Counted from the stretch's first letter, positions 19,191 through 28,063 are shown. The stretch is 64,000 bases of DNA from Amycolatopsis roodepoortensis (GCF_014873915.1 NZ_JADBEJ010000004.1:1488001-1552000); one strand, 5' to 3'. Notes: generated by a model not told the origin, from the letters alone. Program-made: numbers and translations.

Positions 19191-19961
19191 GTGCCACGAC
19201 TTCTCCGTGCCCTGGCCGGTCTGGCCGGTTTCTTCCTCGTCTGGGAAGTGATCGTCCAGGCCGGCCTGGTCCGTAAAGAGTTCCTCCCCCCGCCGTCCGT
19301 CGTCCTGGTGACGATCTTCGAACAGTTCGGCGAGACCCAGTTCGTCCGGGACCTGATCGCCACGTTCCTCGCGTGGGCGATCGCCCTGCTGATCGCGGTC
19401 GCCATCGCCGTGCCCGCCGGACTGCTGCTGGGCAGCATCCCCGGCCTGCGCACCGCGACCGCGGTCGTCATCGAGTTCCTGCGGCCGATCCCCGCCGTCG
19501 CGCTGATCCCGCTGGTGCTCCTGCTGATCGGCGGTGGGCCCGAAGCGAAGATCACGCTGGCCGTGTACGCGTCGTTGTGGCCCATCATGTTCAACACGAT
19601 CTACGCGCTCGGCGAGATCGACCCCGTGCTGCAGGAGACCGCGAAAGCCTGCGGTACCAGCAAGTTCCGGACGTTGACGTCGGTGGCGCTGCCGCATACC
19701 GCGCCGTTCGTGTTCACCGGGGTGCGGCTGTCGGCCAACATCGCGCTGATCGCGGTGGTCAGTACCGAGTTCCTCGCCGGCGCCAAACTCGGCATCGGCA
19801 ACTTCATCATGCAGGCCAGCACCGGCTCCACCAGGTTCGACCTCGTGCTCGCCGGCACCGTGGTGGTCGGCGCGCTCGGCTTCCTCATCAACGGCGGGCT
19901 CGAGATGATCGGCAGGCGGGCGTTCCGCTGGAGCACGGTCGACCGGGAGGCGGTCTCGTGA
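19191..19961 (+). CDS. ABC transporter permease 1 (SsuC/TauC/NrtB family)
   Basis: An integral membrane subunit (256 aa) with about six hydrophobic helices; the first is LLRALAGLAGFFLVWEVIV. The EAA loop that contacts the ATPase is ETAKACGTSKFRTLTSVALP (about 145-165). GTG 19191 is 8 bases after the SBP2 stop, with AAAGG ahead. The stop overlaps the next permease start in GTGA. With the second, different permease it probably forms a heterodimeric channel. Confidence 0.9.
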   Translation: MPRLLRALAGLAGFFLVWEVIVQAGLVRKEFLPPPSVVLVTIFEQFGETQFVRDLIATFLAWAIALLIAVAIAVPAGLLLGSIPGLRTATAVVIEFLRPIPAVALIPLVLLLIGGGPEAKITLAVYASLWPIMFNTIYALGEIDPVLQETAKACGTSKFRTLTSVALPHTAPFVFTGVRLSANIALIAVVSTEFLAGAKLGIGNFIMQASTGSTRFDLVLAGTVVVGALGFLINGGLEMIGRRAFRWSTVDREAVS

Positions 19962-20791
19962 CGACCCTCACGCTGACCAGCCGCGTCGGCAGGCGCGTGG
20001 GCCGGGGTATCGGCATCCTCGTCCGCAACTGGCTGCTCTTCTTCGCGCTGCTGGGGATCTGGGAGCTCGCGACCCGGCTCGCGGAAAGCCCGTTCTTCCC
20101 GCCGCCGACCGAGATCCTGTCCGCGTCGGTGAAACTCTGGTTCACCGGCCCGGCCTCACAGCTGTTCCTGACCGACACCGTGTTCGACAACGTCCTGCCG
20201 AGTCTCGGCCGGACGCTCGGCGGCTGGCTGCTGGCCGGCGCCCTCGGTGTCGCGCTGGGCGTCCTCTTGGGACGGTCCAAGACCGGAATGGACTACGTCG
20301 GACCGCTTTTCGCGTTCTTCCGCTCGGTGCCGCCGCCCGCGCTGATCCCGGTGTTCATCGTCCTTTTCGGACTCGGGCCGGGGATGCAGACCGGGTCGAT
20401 CATCTTCGGCGCGATCTGGCCGGTGCTGCTCAACACCGTGGACGGCGTCCGCTCGGTGGACCAGGTGAAGATCGACACCGCGAAATCGTTCCGGACGCCC
20501 AGGTCGTACTGGGTCCGCTCGATCGTGCTGCCCGCCGCCGGGCCGAAGATCTTCGCGGGCCTGCGGCTGAGCCTCTCCATCTCCCTGCTGCTGATGGTGA
20601 TCTCGGAACTGGTCGGCTCCTACAACGGCATCGGCCGGTCCCTGATGGACGCCCAGCAGGCGTTCGACTTCCCGCTCATGTGGTCGTGGCTGGTCCTGCT
20701 CGGGCTCCTCGGCTTCGGGTTCAACGCGGCGTTCCTCGCGGTGGAGCAAAGAGTGCTTCGCTGGCAGCCCACCCGCAACGGCCGTCTCTAG
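19958..20791 (+). CDS. ABC transporter permease 2 (SsuC/TauC/NrtB family)
   Basis: The second permease (277 aa) has the same binding-protein-dependent transport fold: an N-terminal helix (NWLLFFALLGIWELATRL), six predicted helices, and the EAA loop DTAKSFRTPRSYWVRSIVLP. The sequence is clearly different from permease 1, so the transporter core is likely a heterodimer rather than the homodimer usual for SsuC and TauC. It is followed 19 bases later by the ATPase gene. Confidence 0.9.
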   Translation: MTTLTLTSRVGRRVGRGIGILVRNWLLFFALLGIWELATRLAESPFFPPPTEILSASVKLWFTGPASQLFLTDTVFDNVLPSLGRTLGGWLLAGALGVALGVLLGRSKTGMDYVGPLFAFFRSVPPPALIPVFIVLFGLGPGMQTGSIIFGAIWPVLLNTVDGVRSVDQVKIDTAKSFRTPRSYWVRSIVLPAAGPKIFAGLRLSLSISLLLMVISELVGSYNGIGRSLMDAQQAFDFPLMWSWLVLLGLLGFGFNAAFLAVEQRVLRWQPTRNGRL

Positions 20792-20810
20792 TTTTCGAAG
20801 GGTCAGCAAG

Positions 20811-21686
20811 ATGTCAACCATGCTCGAAGTCTCCGGGCTGAACCACCGGTACGGCGCGGGAGAAAAGGCGCACGTCGCGGTCAACGACCTGTCGTTCACC
20901 GTCGAAGCGGGACAGCTCGCGAGCATCGTCGGCCCGTCGGGCTGCGGCAAGTCCACGCTCCTGCGCTGCATCGCCGGGCTGATCAAGCCGACGTCCGGCC
21001 GCGTCAGCCTGCACGGTGACGACGTCTCCGGCGTGCCGGAGGATCTGGCCGTCGTGTTCCAGGACTACAGCCGCTCGCTGTTCCCCTGGCTCTCGGTCGA
21101 GAAGAACGTCGAGTTCCCCTTGCGGTGGCGCAACTTGAGCCGCTCGGAGCGCCGGACGCGGGCGCGGGAGGCGCTGGAGTCGGTCGGCCTGTCCGGGGTC
21201 GGCTCGAAGTTCCCGTGGCAGCTCTCGGGCGGTATGCAGCAGCGCGTGTCCATCGCGCGGGCGCTGGCCAGCCGTCCCGCCCTGCTGCTGATGGACGAAC
21301 CGTTCGCGTCGGTCGACGCGCAGACGCGGTTCGAGCTCGAAGACCTGACGCGGCGCGTGCAGCGCGAGAACGGCAGCACGGTCCTCGTCGTCACGCACGA
21401 CATCGACGAGAGCGTCTACCTGTCGGACCGGGTGCTGGTGCTGTCGAAGTCGCCCGCGAAGATCGTCGCGGACCTGCCGGTCGGGCTGCCCGCGGAGCGG
21501 GACCAGATCACCACGCGCGAGTCGGCGGAGTTCGTGACGCTGCGCGGTGAGGTGGCGCGGCTGCTGCACGGCGGTGCTCCGGAGGCCGTCACCGCCGCTT
21601 CGGACGCGGCCGAGTACGAGCTGGCGCAGCAGGAGGCCGCTGCCGACGCCGAGGCCGCCGAGGCCGAGGTGCGCGCCAAGAGTTGA
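20811..21686 (+). CDS. ABC transporter ATPase (SsuB/TauB/NrtD family)
   Basis: The nucleotide-binding subunit (291 aa). Walker A is GPSGCGKST (about 43-51), the Q-loop is VVFQDYSRSLFPW, the signature is LSGGMQQR, Walker B is LLLMDEPFASVD, and the H-loop His is in VVTHDIDES. The last 40 residues are an Ala/Glu-rich extension not needed for the fold. It completes the set SBP2-permease-permease-ATPase. A long palindrome right after the stop probably terminates the operon. Confidence 0.92.
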   Translation: MSTMLEVSGLNHRYGAGEKAHVAVNDLSFTVEAGQLASIVGPSGCGKSTLLRCIAGLIKPTSGRVSLHGDDVSGVPEDLAVVFQDYSRSLFPWLSVEKNVEFPLRWRNLSRSERRTRAREALESVGLSGVGSKFPWQLSGGMQQRVSIARALASRPALLLMDEPFASVDAQTRFELEDLTRRVQRENGSTVLVVTHDIDESVYLSDRVLVLSKSPAKIVADLPVGLPAERDQITTRESAEFVTLRGEVARLLHGGAPEAVTAASDAAEYELAQQEAAADAEAAEAEVRAKS

Positions 21687-21745
21687 AAGTACGTGAAGGC
21701 CCCCTTCATTGCGCTAGGCGCAGTGAAGGGGGCCTTCACGTACTT
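21687..21745. terminator. Long palindrome (22-bp arms) after the ABC operon
   Basis: Arms at 21687-21708 and 21724-21745 are exact reverse complements. The 15-base loop holds a further GCGC/GCGC pairing. The outer sequence AAGTACGTGAAGGC also opens, with one change, the palindrome after XPB (30572-30630). It sits between the convergent ABC operon and decarboxylase gene and can act in both directions, though it has no T-tract. Confidence 0.75.
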
Positions 21746-21770
21746 CTGGGAGTGGCGCCGGCGGCCTCTC

Positions 21771-23354
21771 TCAGTACAGCGTGCGCGGGTTCGCGTCGAT
21801 GCGGACGTGCACCAGATGCGGCCGCTCGTCCGGCAGCGCGGCCTCCAGCGCCGGCTTGAGCTCCTCGGCCTTCTCGACGACCGACGTCCGCAGCCCCAGG
21901 CTCTTCGCCAGCGCGGGGAAATCGATGCCGCCGAGGTCGACGCCCGGCACCTTCTCGCCGCCCGCCGCCTCGCCGAGGATGCGCACGGCGGCGTACTGCG
22001 AGTTGTCGAAGATCACGAACGTCACCGGCAGGTTGTGCTGCGCCGCCGTCCACAGTGCCTGGACGCAGTACATGCTCGACCCGTCACCGAGGATCGCGAC
22101 GACCTTGCGGTCCGGGCGCGCCAGCGCCGCACCGACGGCGGCGGGGAGGCCGTAGCCCAGGGTGCCGCTGGCGACGGTGAGGAAACCGGTGTCGGTCGAC
22201 TTGATCGGCAGGTGATCGTGCAGTTCGTTGCGGTGGCTCGGCGTCTCTTCGACGACGATCGCGTCGTCCGGCAGGACCTCCGAGATCACGGAGTAGGCGT
22301 AGGCCGGGGTGATCGGCGTGACCGCGGCGGGCTTTTCCAGCCTGGTGCGGGGTTTCGGCGCCTCGCGCGGCGCGGCGCGGTCCAGCAGCGCGCGGATGGC
22401 GAGCTTCGGCGTCGCGCGGATGCCGGTGCCTTCCGCGGCCCTGGCGAGGATCTGTTCGTCGTCGCTGACCAGGAACAGCGGCGGCAGCGCGGTTTCCGAC
22501 TCGCCCCGGTACACGTGGTAGGTGAACGCCGGCGCGCCGATGACGACCACGAGATCGTGCTCGGTCAGCGCGCTCGCGAGCGCTTTCCGTTCCGGCTGCA
22601 GGAATCCGAAGAACTGCGGGTGGTCCTCGGGGAAGGAGCAGCGCGCCCCCATCGGCGGCGCCCAGACCCCGGCGCCGACCTTCTCGGCCAGCTCGACGAC
22701 GTCCGGCACGGCGCCCTCGCCGTCGATTCCGGGGCCGACCACGATCGCCGGACGTTCGGCGGCGTCCAAGGCGGACACCAGTTCGTCCAAAGCGGACGGA
22801 TCGGGCGCGAATCCCCGGATCTGCGGCCGGGAAACGATCGGCTTCGTGGTCTCGACGTCCCAGTCGTCCACCGGCACCGAGACGAACACCGGACCCATGG
22901 GTGCCTGCGTCGCGATGTGGTACGCCCGCGCCAGCGCCGCCGGGACGTCCTCGGCCCTGGCCGGCTCGCAGCTCCACTTCACGTACGGCTTGGGGAAGTT
23001 CGCCGCCTCGACGGCCCCGAGGAACGGATCGTCCGGCAGCAGCGACCTGGTCTGCTGACCGGCCAGGATGATCAGCGGGGCGTTGTTGCGGTACGCGGTG
23101 AAGATATGCCCGAGCGCGTGGCCGACCCCGCCCGCGGAGTGCAGGTTCACCAGGGCCGCCCGCCTGCTCGCGCGCGCGTACCCGTCGGCCATCGCGACGA
23201 CGGACGCCTCGTGGAGCGCGAGCACGTAGGTGAAGTCGTCGGGCCATTCCGTCAGGAAGGCGATCTCGGTCGTGCCGGGATTGCCGAAAACGGTGGTCAG
23301 GCCCAGATCGCGCAGCAGTTCCCTGGTCGCGTCACGTACGGTGCGGGTAGCCAT
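21771..23354 (-). CDS. mdlC: Thiamine-diphosphate-dependent decarboxylase, benzoylformate decarboxylase-like
   Basis: A soluble ThDP enzyme (527 aa) that most resembles benzoylformate decarboxylases (2-oxo acid to aldehyde plus CO2). The N-terminal PYR domain has FGNPGTTEI and HEASVVAMADGYA, with the catalytic Glu about 50. The central domain spans about 195-330. The C-terminal PP domain has the ThDP motif GDGSSMYCVQALWTAAQHN (about 428-446). ATG 23354 is preferred over GTG 23360. It is convergent with the ABC operon and separated from cutC by 135 bp. Substrate is not certain: related enzymes act on other aryl or branched 2-oxo acids. Confidence 0.82.
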   Translation of the reverse strand: MATRTVRDATRELLRDLGLTTVFGNPGTTEIAFLTEWPDDFTYVLALHEASVVAMADGYARASRRAALVNLHSAGGVGHALGHIFTAYRNNAPLIILAGQQTRSLLPDDPFLGAVEAANFPKPYVKWSCEPARAEDVPAALARAYHIATQAPMGPVFVSVPVDDWDVETTKPIVSRPQIRGFAPDPSALDELVSALDAAERPAIVVGPGIDGEGAVPDVVELAEKVGAGVWAPPMGARCSFPEDHPQFFGFLQPERKALASALTEHDLVVVIGAPAFTYHVYRGESETALPPLFLVSDDEQILARAAEGTGIRATPKLAIRALLDRAAPREAPKPRTRLEKPAAVTPITPAYAYSVISEVLPDDAIVVEETPSHRNELHDHLPIKSTDTGFLTVASGTLGYGLPAAVGAALARPDRKVVAILGDGSSMYCVQALWTAAQHNLPVTFVIFDNSQYAAVRILGEAAGGEKVPGVDLGGIDFPALAKSLGLRTSVVEKAEELKPALEAALPDERPHLVHVRIDANPRTLY

Positions 23355-23450
23355 GGGCACACGCTATCTCGTCCGCACCGGATAGTTGAAGATGCAACCT
23401 CGTATCACCGTCTGTGGTCTGGACCTGACCGCCCGCGTACGGCGAACGCC

Positions 23451-23472
23451 CGCATTTCGTCCTCTGAATGCG
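23451..23472. repeat. Degenerate CGCATT/AATGCG stem-loop after cutC
   Basis: CGCATTTCG-TCCT-CTGAATGCG keeps the outer 6-bp stem of the short palindrome family but has two mismatches inside. It lies 17 bases beyond the cutC stop. Confidence 0.45.
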
Positions 23473-23489
23473 GTACTTGCACGCGCGGC

Positions 23490-24176
23490 CTACTCCTTGA
23501 CCAGCGCCGCCCACTCGCGCACGGCGGCGACGTCCACAGTGGCCATGTCGGACTCCCAGCCGCCCGGCCGGACCGCGCTGCCGACGTGGAAGGCGCCGAC
23601 CCCGCCCGCTCGCAGCAGGTGCACCTGCTGCGCCCGGAGGCCGCCACCGACCAGCAGCCGGGGCCCGTCCTCCCGCCGGGCGAGCCGCTGCAGCACCGAA
23701 AGCCCGTGCGCGACGCCGTGCGGATGCCCGGCCGCGAGCACCGTGTCACAGCCGAGGTCGATCAGCTGGTCGTAGGCGCGCAACGGATCCCGCGCGCGGT
23801 CGATGGCGCGGTGGAAGGTCCACGGCAGCCCGTCGAGCTCCTTGACCAGCGTCTCGCACGCTTCGACGTCGATCTCGCTTTCCAGGTCCAGGAAACCGAA
23901 GACGAACTCCCGCGCGCCCGCGTCGATCAGGCGCACCGTGTCCGCACGCAGCCCGTCGAGGTCGCCGGCGGCGAAGGACATGTTGTCGCGCAACATGACC
24001 CGCACCGGGAGATCGGTGGCGCCGAGTACGTCGCGCAGCGTCTCGACCGACGGCGTGAGACCGTCGCTGGCCATGTCGCTGACCAGTTCGAGGCGATCGG
24101 CCCCGCCCTCCTGCGCGCGCTCCGCGTCCACCGCGGTCAGCGCGATCACTTCCAGCAGGCCGGTTTTCGAACTCAT
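23490..24176 (-). CDS. cutC: CutC family protein (copper homeostasis, TIM barrel)
   Basis: A cytosolic TIM-barrel protein (228 aa) of the CutC family. Landmarks are LEVIALTAVDAERAQEGGADRLELV, LPVRVMLRD, REFVFGFLD, TFHRAID and a C-terminal LLVGGGL. A copper-binding role is described in some bacteria and animals but is debated elsewhere, so the function here is open. ATG 24176 has GGAAGG 5 bases upstream and lies 16 bases after the NIT kinase stop, so the two genes are very likely co-transcribed. Confidence 0.88.
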   Translation of the reverse strand: MSSKTGLLEVIALTAVDAERAQEGGADRLELVSDMASDGLTPSVETLRDVLGATDLPVRVMLRDNMSFAAGDLDGLRADTVRLIDAGAREFVFGFLDLESEIDVEACETLVKELDGLPWTFHRAIDRARDPLRAYDQLIDLGCDTVLAAGHPHGVAHGLSVLQRLARREDGPRLLVGGGLRAQQVHLLRAGGVGAFHVGSAVRPGGWESDMATVDVAAVREWAALVKE

Positions 24177-24192
24177 GGACCTTCCAATTCGC

Positions 24193-26907
24193 TTATGCCG
24201 AGGGGTTGTCGTCACCCCTGGCGTGGCGACCGCGCCGGAATCCGCCTTGCAGGCTGGTCATCCGTTCGCGGACCGCTTCGGGGGAAAGTGAGAGTATCGG
24301 CCTCTCCCCTCGCGGCTTCTCCGGCCTGTCGTCCTGCGACCGGGCCTCGGGAACGACGGCGGGCAGCACCGGCCAGGTCTCCTCCGCCCCGTCCTCCTGT
24401 TCGAGTTCGGCGGGCGTCGGCCACGCCGGTTCCGGCTCCTTTTCCTGCCGCTCCACCGGCTTCAGCGTCGGCTCGGTCGGCTCGTCCGGATCCGGCTCGG
24501 GTTCCTCGGGCACGGTGTTCTTGACCGGCTCGAACGAAGGGAGGGAAGGCGGGCCGGGCTCCGCCGGCGAAGGCCCTTCGCGCGGGCCTCCGTGGTCGAA
24601 CCACTGCGAAAGCACGCTCTGGTACTTGGGCATGCGCTCGGTCGGCGCGTCCAGCTCCAGATGGTCGACGGCGTCGTCGTCCGAAGACGGCCATTCCGGC
24701 TGGGTCTCGCGCTCGACGACGGGGGCGCGCCGCAGCGGGCCGGGATCCAGCACCGGCGCGAATCGCGACTCCTCGGCGCTCTCTTCCGGCTCGGGCAGCG
24801 GCGGGACCTCCAGCGGCGGCTCGGGTTCCGGCTCCGGGGCGACGACGGTGACGGGCACCGGTTCCGGTAGCGGCGCGGGCCGGGGCGCTTCGACGATGAG
24901 CTCGGCGGGGACGACGACCTCCGCGGTGATCCCGCCGCCGTCGGCGGACCGGAGCCGGACGTCGATGTGGTGCCGGATCGCCAGCGTCGCGACCACGAAC
25001 AGCCCCATCCGCCGGGAGACCTCGACGTCGACGTCCGGCGGGTTCGCCAGCCGGGCGTTGGTGCGGTCGATCTCGGCCTGCGGCATCCCGGCGCCGTGGT
25101 CGGTGATCTCGATCTGCCATTCCCCGCGGTTCGTCTCGTGACCCTCGACCTGCACCATCGTGCTCTGGTCCGAATAGCGGGTGGCGTTCTCCAGCAGCTC
25201 CGAGACCACGTGCACGAGGTCGTTGACGGCCTCGCCGCGCACCGCGATCATCGGCGCCGGGCCGAGTTCGATCCGCTGGTAGTGCTCGACCTCCGAGAGC
25301 GCGGCGCCGATGATCTCGTCGGCGACGACGGCGCCGCCGTCCTCACGGACGACGTCGGTGCCGGACAGCACCAGCAGGTTCTCGCTGTTGCGGCGCATCC
25401 GGGTCGCGAGATGGTCGAGTTCGAAGAGCCCGGCGAGCGTGTCGGGATCCTGTTCGTCGGCCTCCATGCGGTCCAGCACGGACAGCTGCCGTTCGACCAG
25501 ATCCTGGCTCCGCTGCGACAGGTTCACGAACATCGCGTTGATGTTCTCCCGCAGCATCGCCTGTTCCCCGGCGAGCCGGACGGCCTCGCCGTGCACCGCG
25601 TCGAACGCGCGCGCCACCTGGCCGAGTTCCTCGCGGCTGAACACCGGGACCGGGGCGACGGCCAACCGCCGCCGCAGGTTTTCCGGCTGCGGCTCGGGGT
25701 CGCTCAGCAGTCCTTCGACGGCCGCCGGCAGCTGGTGTTCGGCGACGTGGAGCGCGCTGCGGCGCAGGATCCTCAGCGGCCGCAACAGCGAACGCGCGAT
25801 GATCACCGAGAGCACCCCGGCGACGACCAGCACGCCGAGCACGATTCCGCCGTCCCAGATCGCGGACGTCCTCGCCCGAGCCGCAAGGGCGTCGGTGCGT
25901 TCCTGAAGCTGGACGAGCAGCGCCTGCTGCACCTGGTGGGCCAGGTTCACCGTGTACGTGGCCGCGGTGTCCCACTGGTTCGGGTCCAGCCCGCCGAGCC
26001 CCTGATCGTTCTCCGCGCGGATGAGCGCCGATTCGACCATGTCGTTGCCGATGTCGACGATCAGGCCGATGACCGTGTCGTCGTACATCCGCTGCTGCTC
26101 GGGGGTCGCGAACGTGCGGTAGTCGTTGCGGGCGGCGGCGAGTTCGGCCTCCGCGCCGAGCAGCGCGCGGGTCCGGTCCCGGTTGAGGCCGCCCTCCGCG
26201 AGCGCGGCCGCCATGATCGCGCGTTTGACCGACATCTGGTCCTTGACCCGCGCGAGCGCGTTGCCCGCGAGGCGGAGCTTCCCCAGATCCGGGTCGGAGA
26301 CGTCGGCGGCGGTGGAATCGCTGATGTCGAGCAGGCCGGAGATCAGGTCGCTGTAGGAACGCAGCACCGCGTCGGCGGGAAAAGCGGAGTGTTCCGCGGA
26401 AAACCGGAGCCCGGTCAGCACGCGCAGCCGGTCGCTGGTCTGCTGCAGGCTGATCGCGGTATTGCCGCCGAGCCTGCTCTTGCTCTCGCCGAGCGTGCGG
26501 TCGAACGTGCCGATGGCCTCGTCGACCCGCTTGCGTTGCTCGGTCAGTTCGGAAAGGTCGCCCTTGCGATCGCCGGCGACGAAGCGGACGGTGAGGTCCC
26601 GTTCGCGCTGGAGCTGGTGCACGGCCTCGGCGACGGTGCTGTCGACGCGGCCGCGGGTGGCGAATTCGGCCAGTTGCCGCGCGTCCCGCAGATCGGAGTT
26701 GACCCGCAGCCCGACGAGGGCGACCACCGCGAGGGCGGGAATCAGGAGTACCACGAAGAGTTTGGTACGCAGGTGCCAGTTCCGCAGCCGCCAGCGTCCG
26801 CCGACACGAGGATGCCGTTCCGCCGCGTCGCCCCCACGGGGACGCTTGTCGCGACGGGCCACCTGGTTTCCTTTTCCCACCACGGGACCCTTTCCCATGG
26901 CTGACAT
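24193..26907 (-). CDS. Second NIT-domain sensor histidine kinase (CvnA-like)
   Basis: A 904-residue paralogue of CvnA. After a basic lead, TM1 is about 48-66 (LFVVLLIPALAVVALVGL). The NIT domain spans about 70-345, TM2 about 350-372, then HAMP. The probable phospho-acceptor His is in [21 protein letters not shown], the N-box is SELLENATRYS, and G1 is ITDHGAGM. A Pro/Glu-rich tail of over 200 residues follows. I chose ATG 26907 since longer starts would run into the divergent lipoprotein gene. No cvnB, cvnC or cvnD is attached; the next gene is cutC. Confidence 0.85.
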   Translation of the reverse strand: MSAMGKGPVVGKGNQVARRDKRPRGGDAAERHPRVGGRWRLRNWHLRTKLFVVLLIPALAVVALVGLRVNSDLRDARQLAEFATRGRVDSTVAEAVHQLQRERDLTVRFVAGDRKGDLSELTEQRKRVDEAIGTFDRTLGESKSRLGGNTAISLQQTSDRLRVLTGLRFSAEHSAFPADAVLRSYSDLISGLLDISDSTAADVSDPDLGKLRLAGNALARVKDQMSVKRAIMAAALAEGGLNRDRTRALLGAEAELAAARNDYRTFATPEQQRMYDDTVIGLIVDIGNDMVESALIRAENDQGLGGLDPNQWDTAATYTVNLAHQVQQALLVQLQERTDALAARARTSAIWDGGIVLGVLVVAGVLSVIIARSLLRPLRILRRSALHVAEHQLPAAVEGLLSDPEPQPENLRRRLAVAPVPVFSREELGQVARAFDAVHGEAVRLAGEQAMLRENINAMFVNLSQRSQDLVERQLSVLDRMEADEQDPDTLAGLFELDHLATRMRRNSENLLVLSGTDVVREDGGAVVADEIIGAALSEVEHYQRIELGPAPMIAVRGEAVNDLVHVVSELLENATRYSDQSTMVQVEGHETNRGEWQIEITDHGAGMPQAEIDRTNARLANPPDVDVEVSRRMGLFVVATLAIRHHIDVRLRSADGGGITAEVVVPAELIVEAPRPAPLPEPVPVTVVAPEPEPEPPLEVPPLPEPEESAEESRFAPVLDPGPLRRAPVVERETQPEWPSSDDDAVDHLELDAPTERMPKYQSVLSQWFDHGGPREGPSPAEPGPPSLPSFEPVKNTVPEEPEPDPDEPTEPTLKPVERQEKEPEPAWPTPAELEQEDGAEETWPVLPAVVPEARSQDDRPEKPRGERPILSLSPEAVRERMTSLQGGFRRGRHARGDDNPSA

Positions 26908-26990
26908 CGGGGACGAGAGCCCGAACCTACTGTAGAGTAACAAGGTTCGAGAACGATCGAAAGCCGCGCCGTCGGGCGCCTCCCGCAGGC

Positions 26991-27018
26991 GATCGTATGG
27001 GGCGCGGACCATACGATC
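26991..27018. promoter_or_regulatory. Perfect 10-bp dyad between the NIT kinase and SBP3
   Basis: GATCGTATGG (26991-27000), 8-base spacer, CCATACGATC (27009-27018). It lies 36 bases before the SBP3 start and 84 before the kinase start, so one bound regulator could control both. No matching regulator gene is adjacent. Confidence 0.65.
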
Positions 27019-27053
27019 CAGAAGGAGGAGCACATTCTCTCGGTAGGTGAGCG

Positions 27054-28013
27054 GTGACGAAGATGCGCGTCTTGGCGATTCCGCTGGTAGCGGCACTGCT
27101 GGCGGCCGCCGGTTGCGGAGTGTTTTCCGGTGGTGACGCAAGTACCGACGCGCCACTCGAACGGACGGAACTGCGTATCGGCGTCGGGAGCCCCATCGAC
27201 ACGGCGCCGTTGCGGGTCGCCGTCGCCGACGGGAAGTTCACCGCGGCCGGCCTTTCCGTGACCCTCGTCGAAGTCCCCGCCGACCAGGCGATCGGCAAGC
27301 TCTCCGCGGGCGAGGTCGACCTGGCGTTCGCCAGCGACGTGTCGATCTTCCGCGCCGCCGCGGCCGGGACGGCGCTCCAGTTGCAGGGCGAGGCGTACAC
27401 CGCCGGCCGCAACACCATGGCGCTCGTCACACTCCCCGGCTCCGACTACACCGAGCCGACGCTGAAGAAGTCACCGAAGATCGCGGTGAACATGCTCGAC
27501 GACGTCGGTGTGCTGGCGGCGCGATCGGTACTGGCGACCGCAGGCGTCGACGCGACCCGCATCCAGTTCAAGCAGCACCCGTTCGACCGCATGCCCCAGG
27601 CGTTGCAGGCGGGCGAGGCCGACGCCGCGTGGATGGTCGAGCCGTACATCACCAGGGCCGAGAAGGAGCTCGGGGCGAGCATCCTCGCCGACGGCGCCCG
27701 CGGCGCGACGCTGGACTTCCCGATGTCGTCCTACGTTTCGACGGGAGCCTTCGGGCAGGCCAACGCCCGCACGCTCGCGGTCTTCCGCAAGGTGCTCGGC
27801 GAAGCGCAGGTGCGGGCGGCCGATCCCGCCGTCGTCCGCGACGCGCTGCCGTCGTTCTCCGACATCGACCGGACGACGGCTTCGCTGATCTCACTCGGGA
27901 CGTACCCGGTGTCCCTCAACGGCATCCGGCTGCAACGCGTGGCCGACCTGATGCACAACTCCGGCATGCTCGGCGCGCGCCTCGACGTGCAGTCGATGGT
28001 GGCGCGGCCCTAA
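27054..28013 (+). CDS. TauA/NrtA-like binding lipoprotein (SBP3), orphan
   Basis: A 319-residue lipoprotein; the signal peptide ends in the lipobox AAGC (Cys about 22). The mature part is clearly related to SBP1 and SBP2 in the same order of motifs: PIDTAPLRVAVADGKF, MVEPYITRAEKELGAS, LDFPMSSYVSTGAFG and IRLQRVADLMHNSGML. It has no transporter genes next to it and may share the SBP2 permease or serve as a sensory receptor. It is divergent from the second NIT kinase, the same arrangement as SBP1 and cvnA. The GTG start has a TAGGTGAG region just upstream. Confidence 0.85.
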   Translation: MTKMRVLAIPLVAALLAAAGCGVFSGGDASTDAPLERTELRIGVGSPIDTAPLRVAVADGKFTAAGLSVTLVEVPADQAIGKLSAGEVDLAFASDVSIFRAAAAGTALQLQGEAYTAGRNTMALVTLPGSDYTEPTLKKSPKIAVNMLDDVGVLAARSVLATAGVDATRIQFKQHPFDRMPQALQAGEADAAWMVEPYITRAEKELGASILADGARGATLDFPMSSYVSTGAFGQANARTLAVFRKVLGEAQVRAADPAVVRDALPSFSDIDRTTASLISLGTYPVSLNGIRLQRVADLMHNSGMLGARLDVQSMVARP

Positions 28014-28063
28014 CCCGGACCCCGCCCCGCCGCCACCCTCAACGGGCAGGCTGCGCCTGACTG

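Noticed and set aside
16901..21686. Calling the ABC system a nitrate transporter because NIT kinases and molybdenum-cofactor genes are near
   Set aside because: The binding-protein family covers nitrate, sulfonate, taurine and pyrimidine precursors; no residue pattern I can read fixes the ligand, and no nitrate reductase gene is in the window.
21693..24524. Plus-strand open frame across the decarboxylase and cutC genes
   Set aside because: Antisense shadow of two well-supported genes, with low-complexity Arg-rich product.
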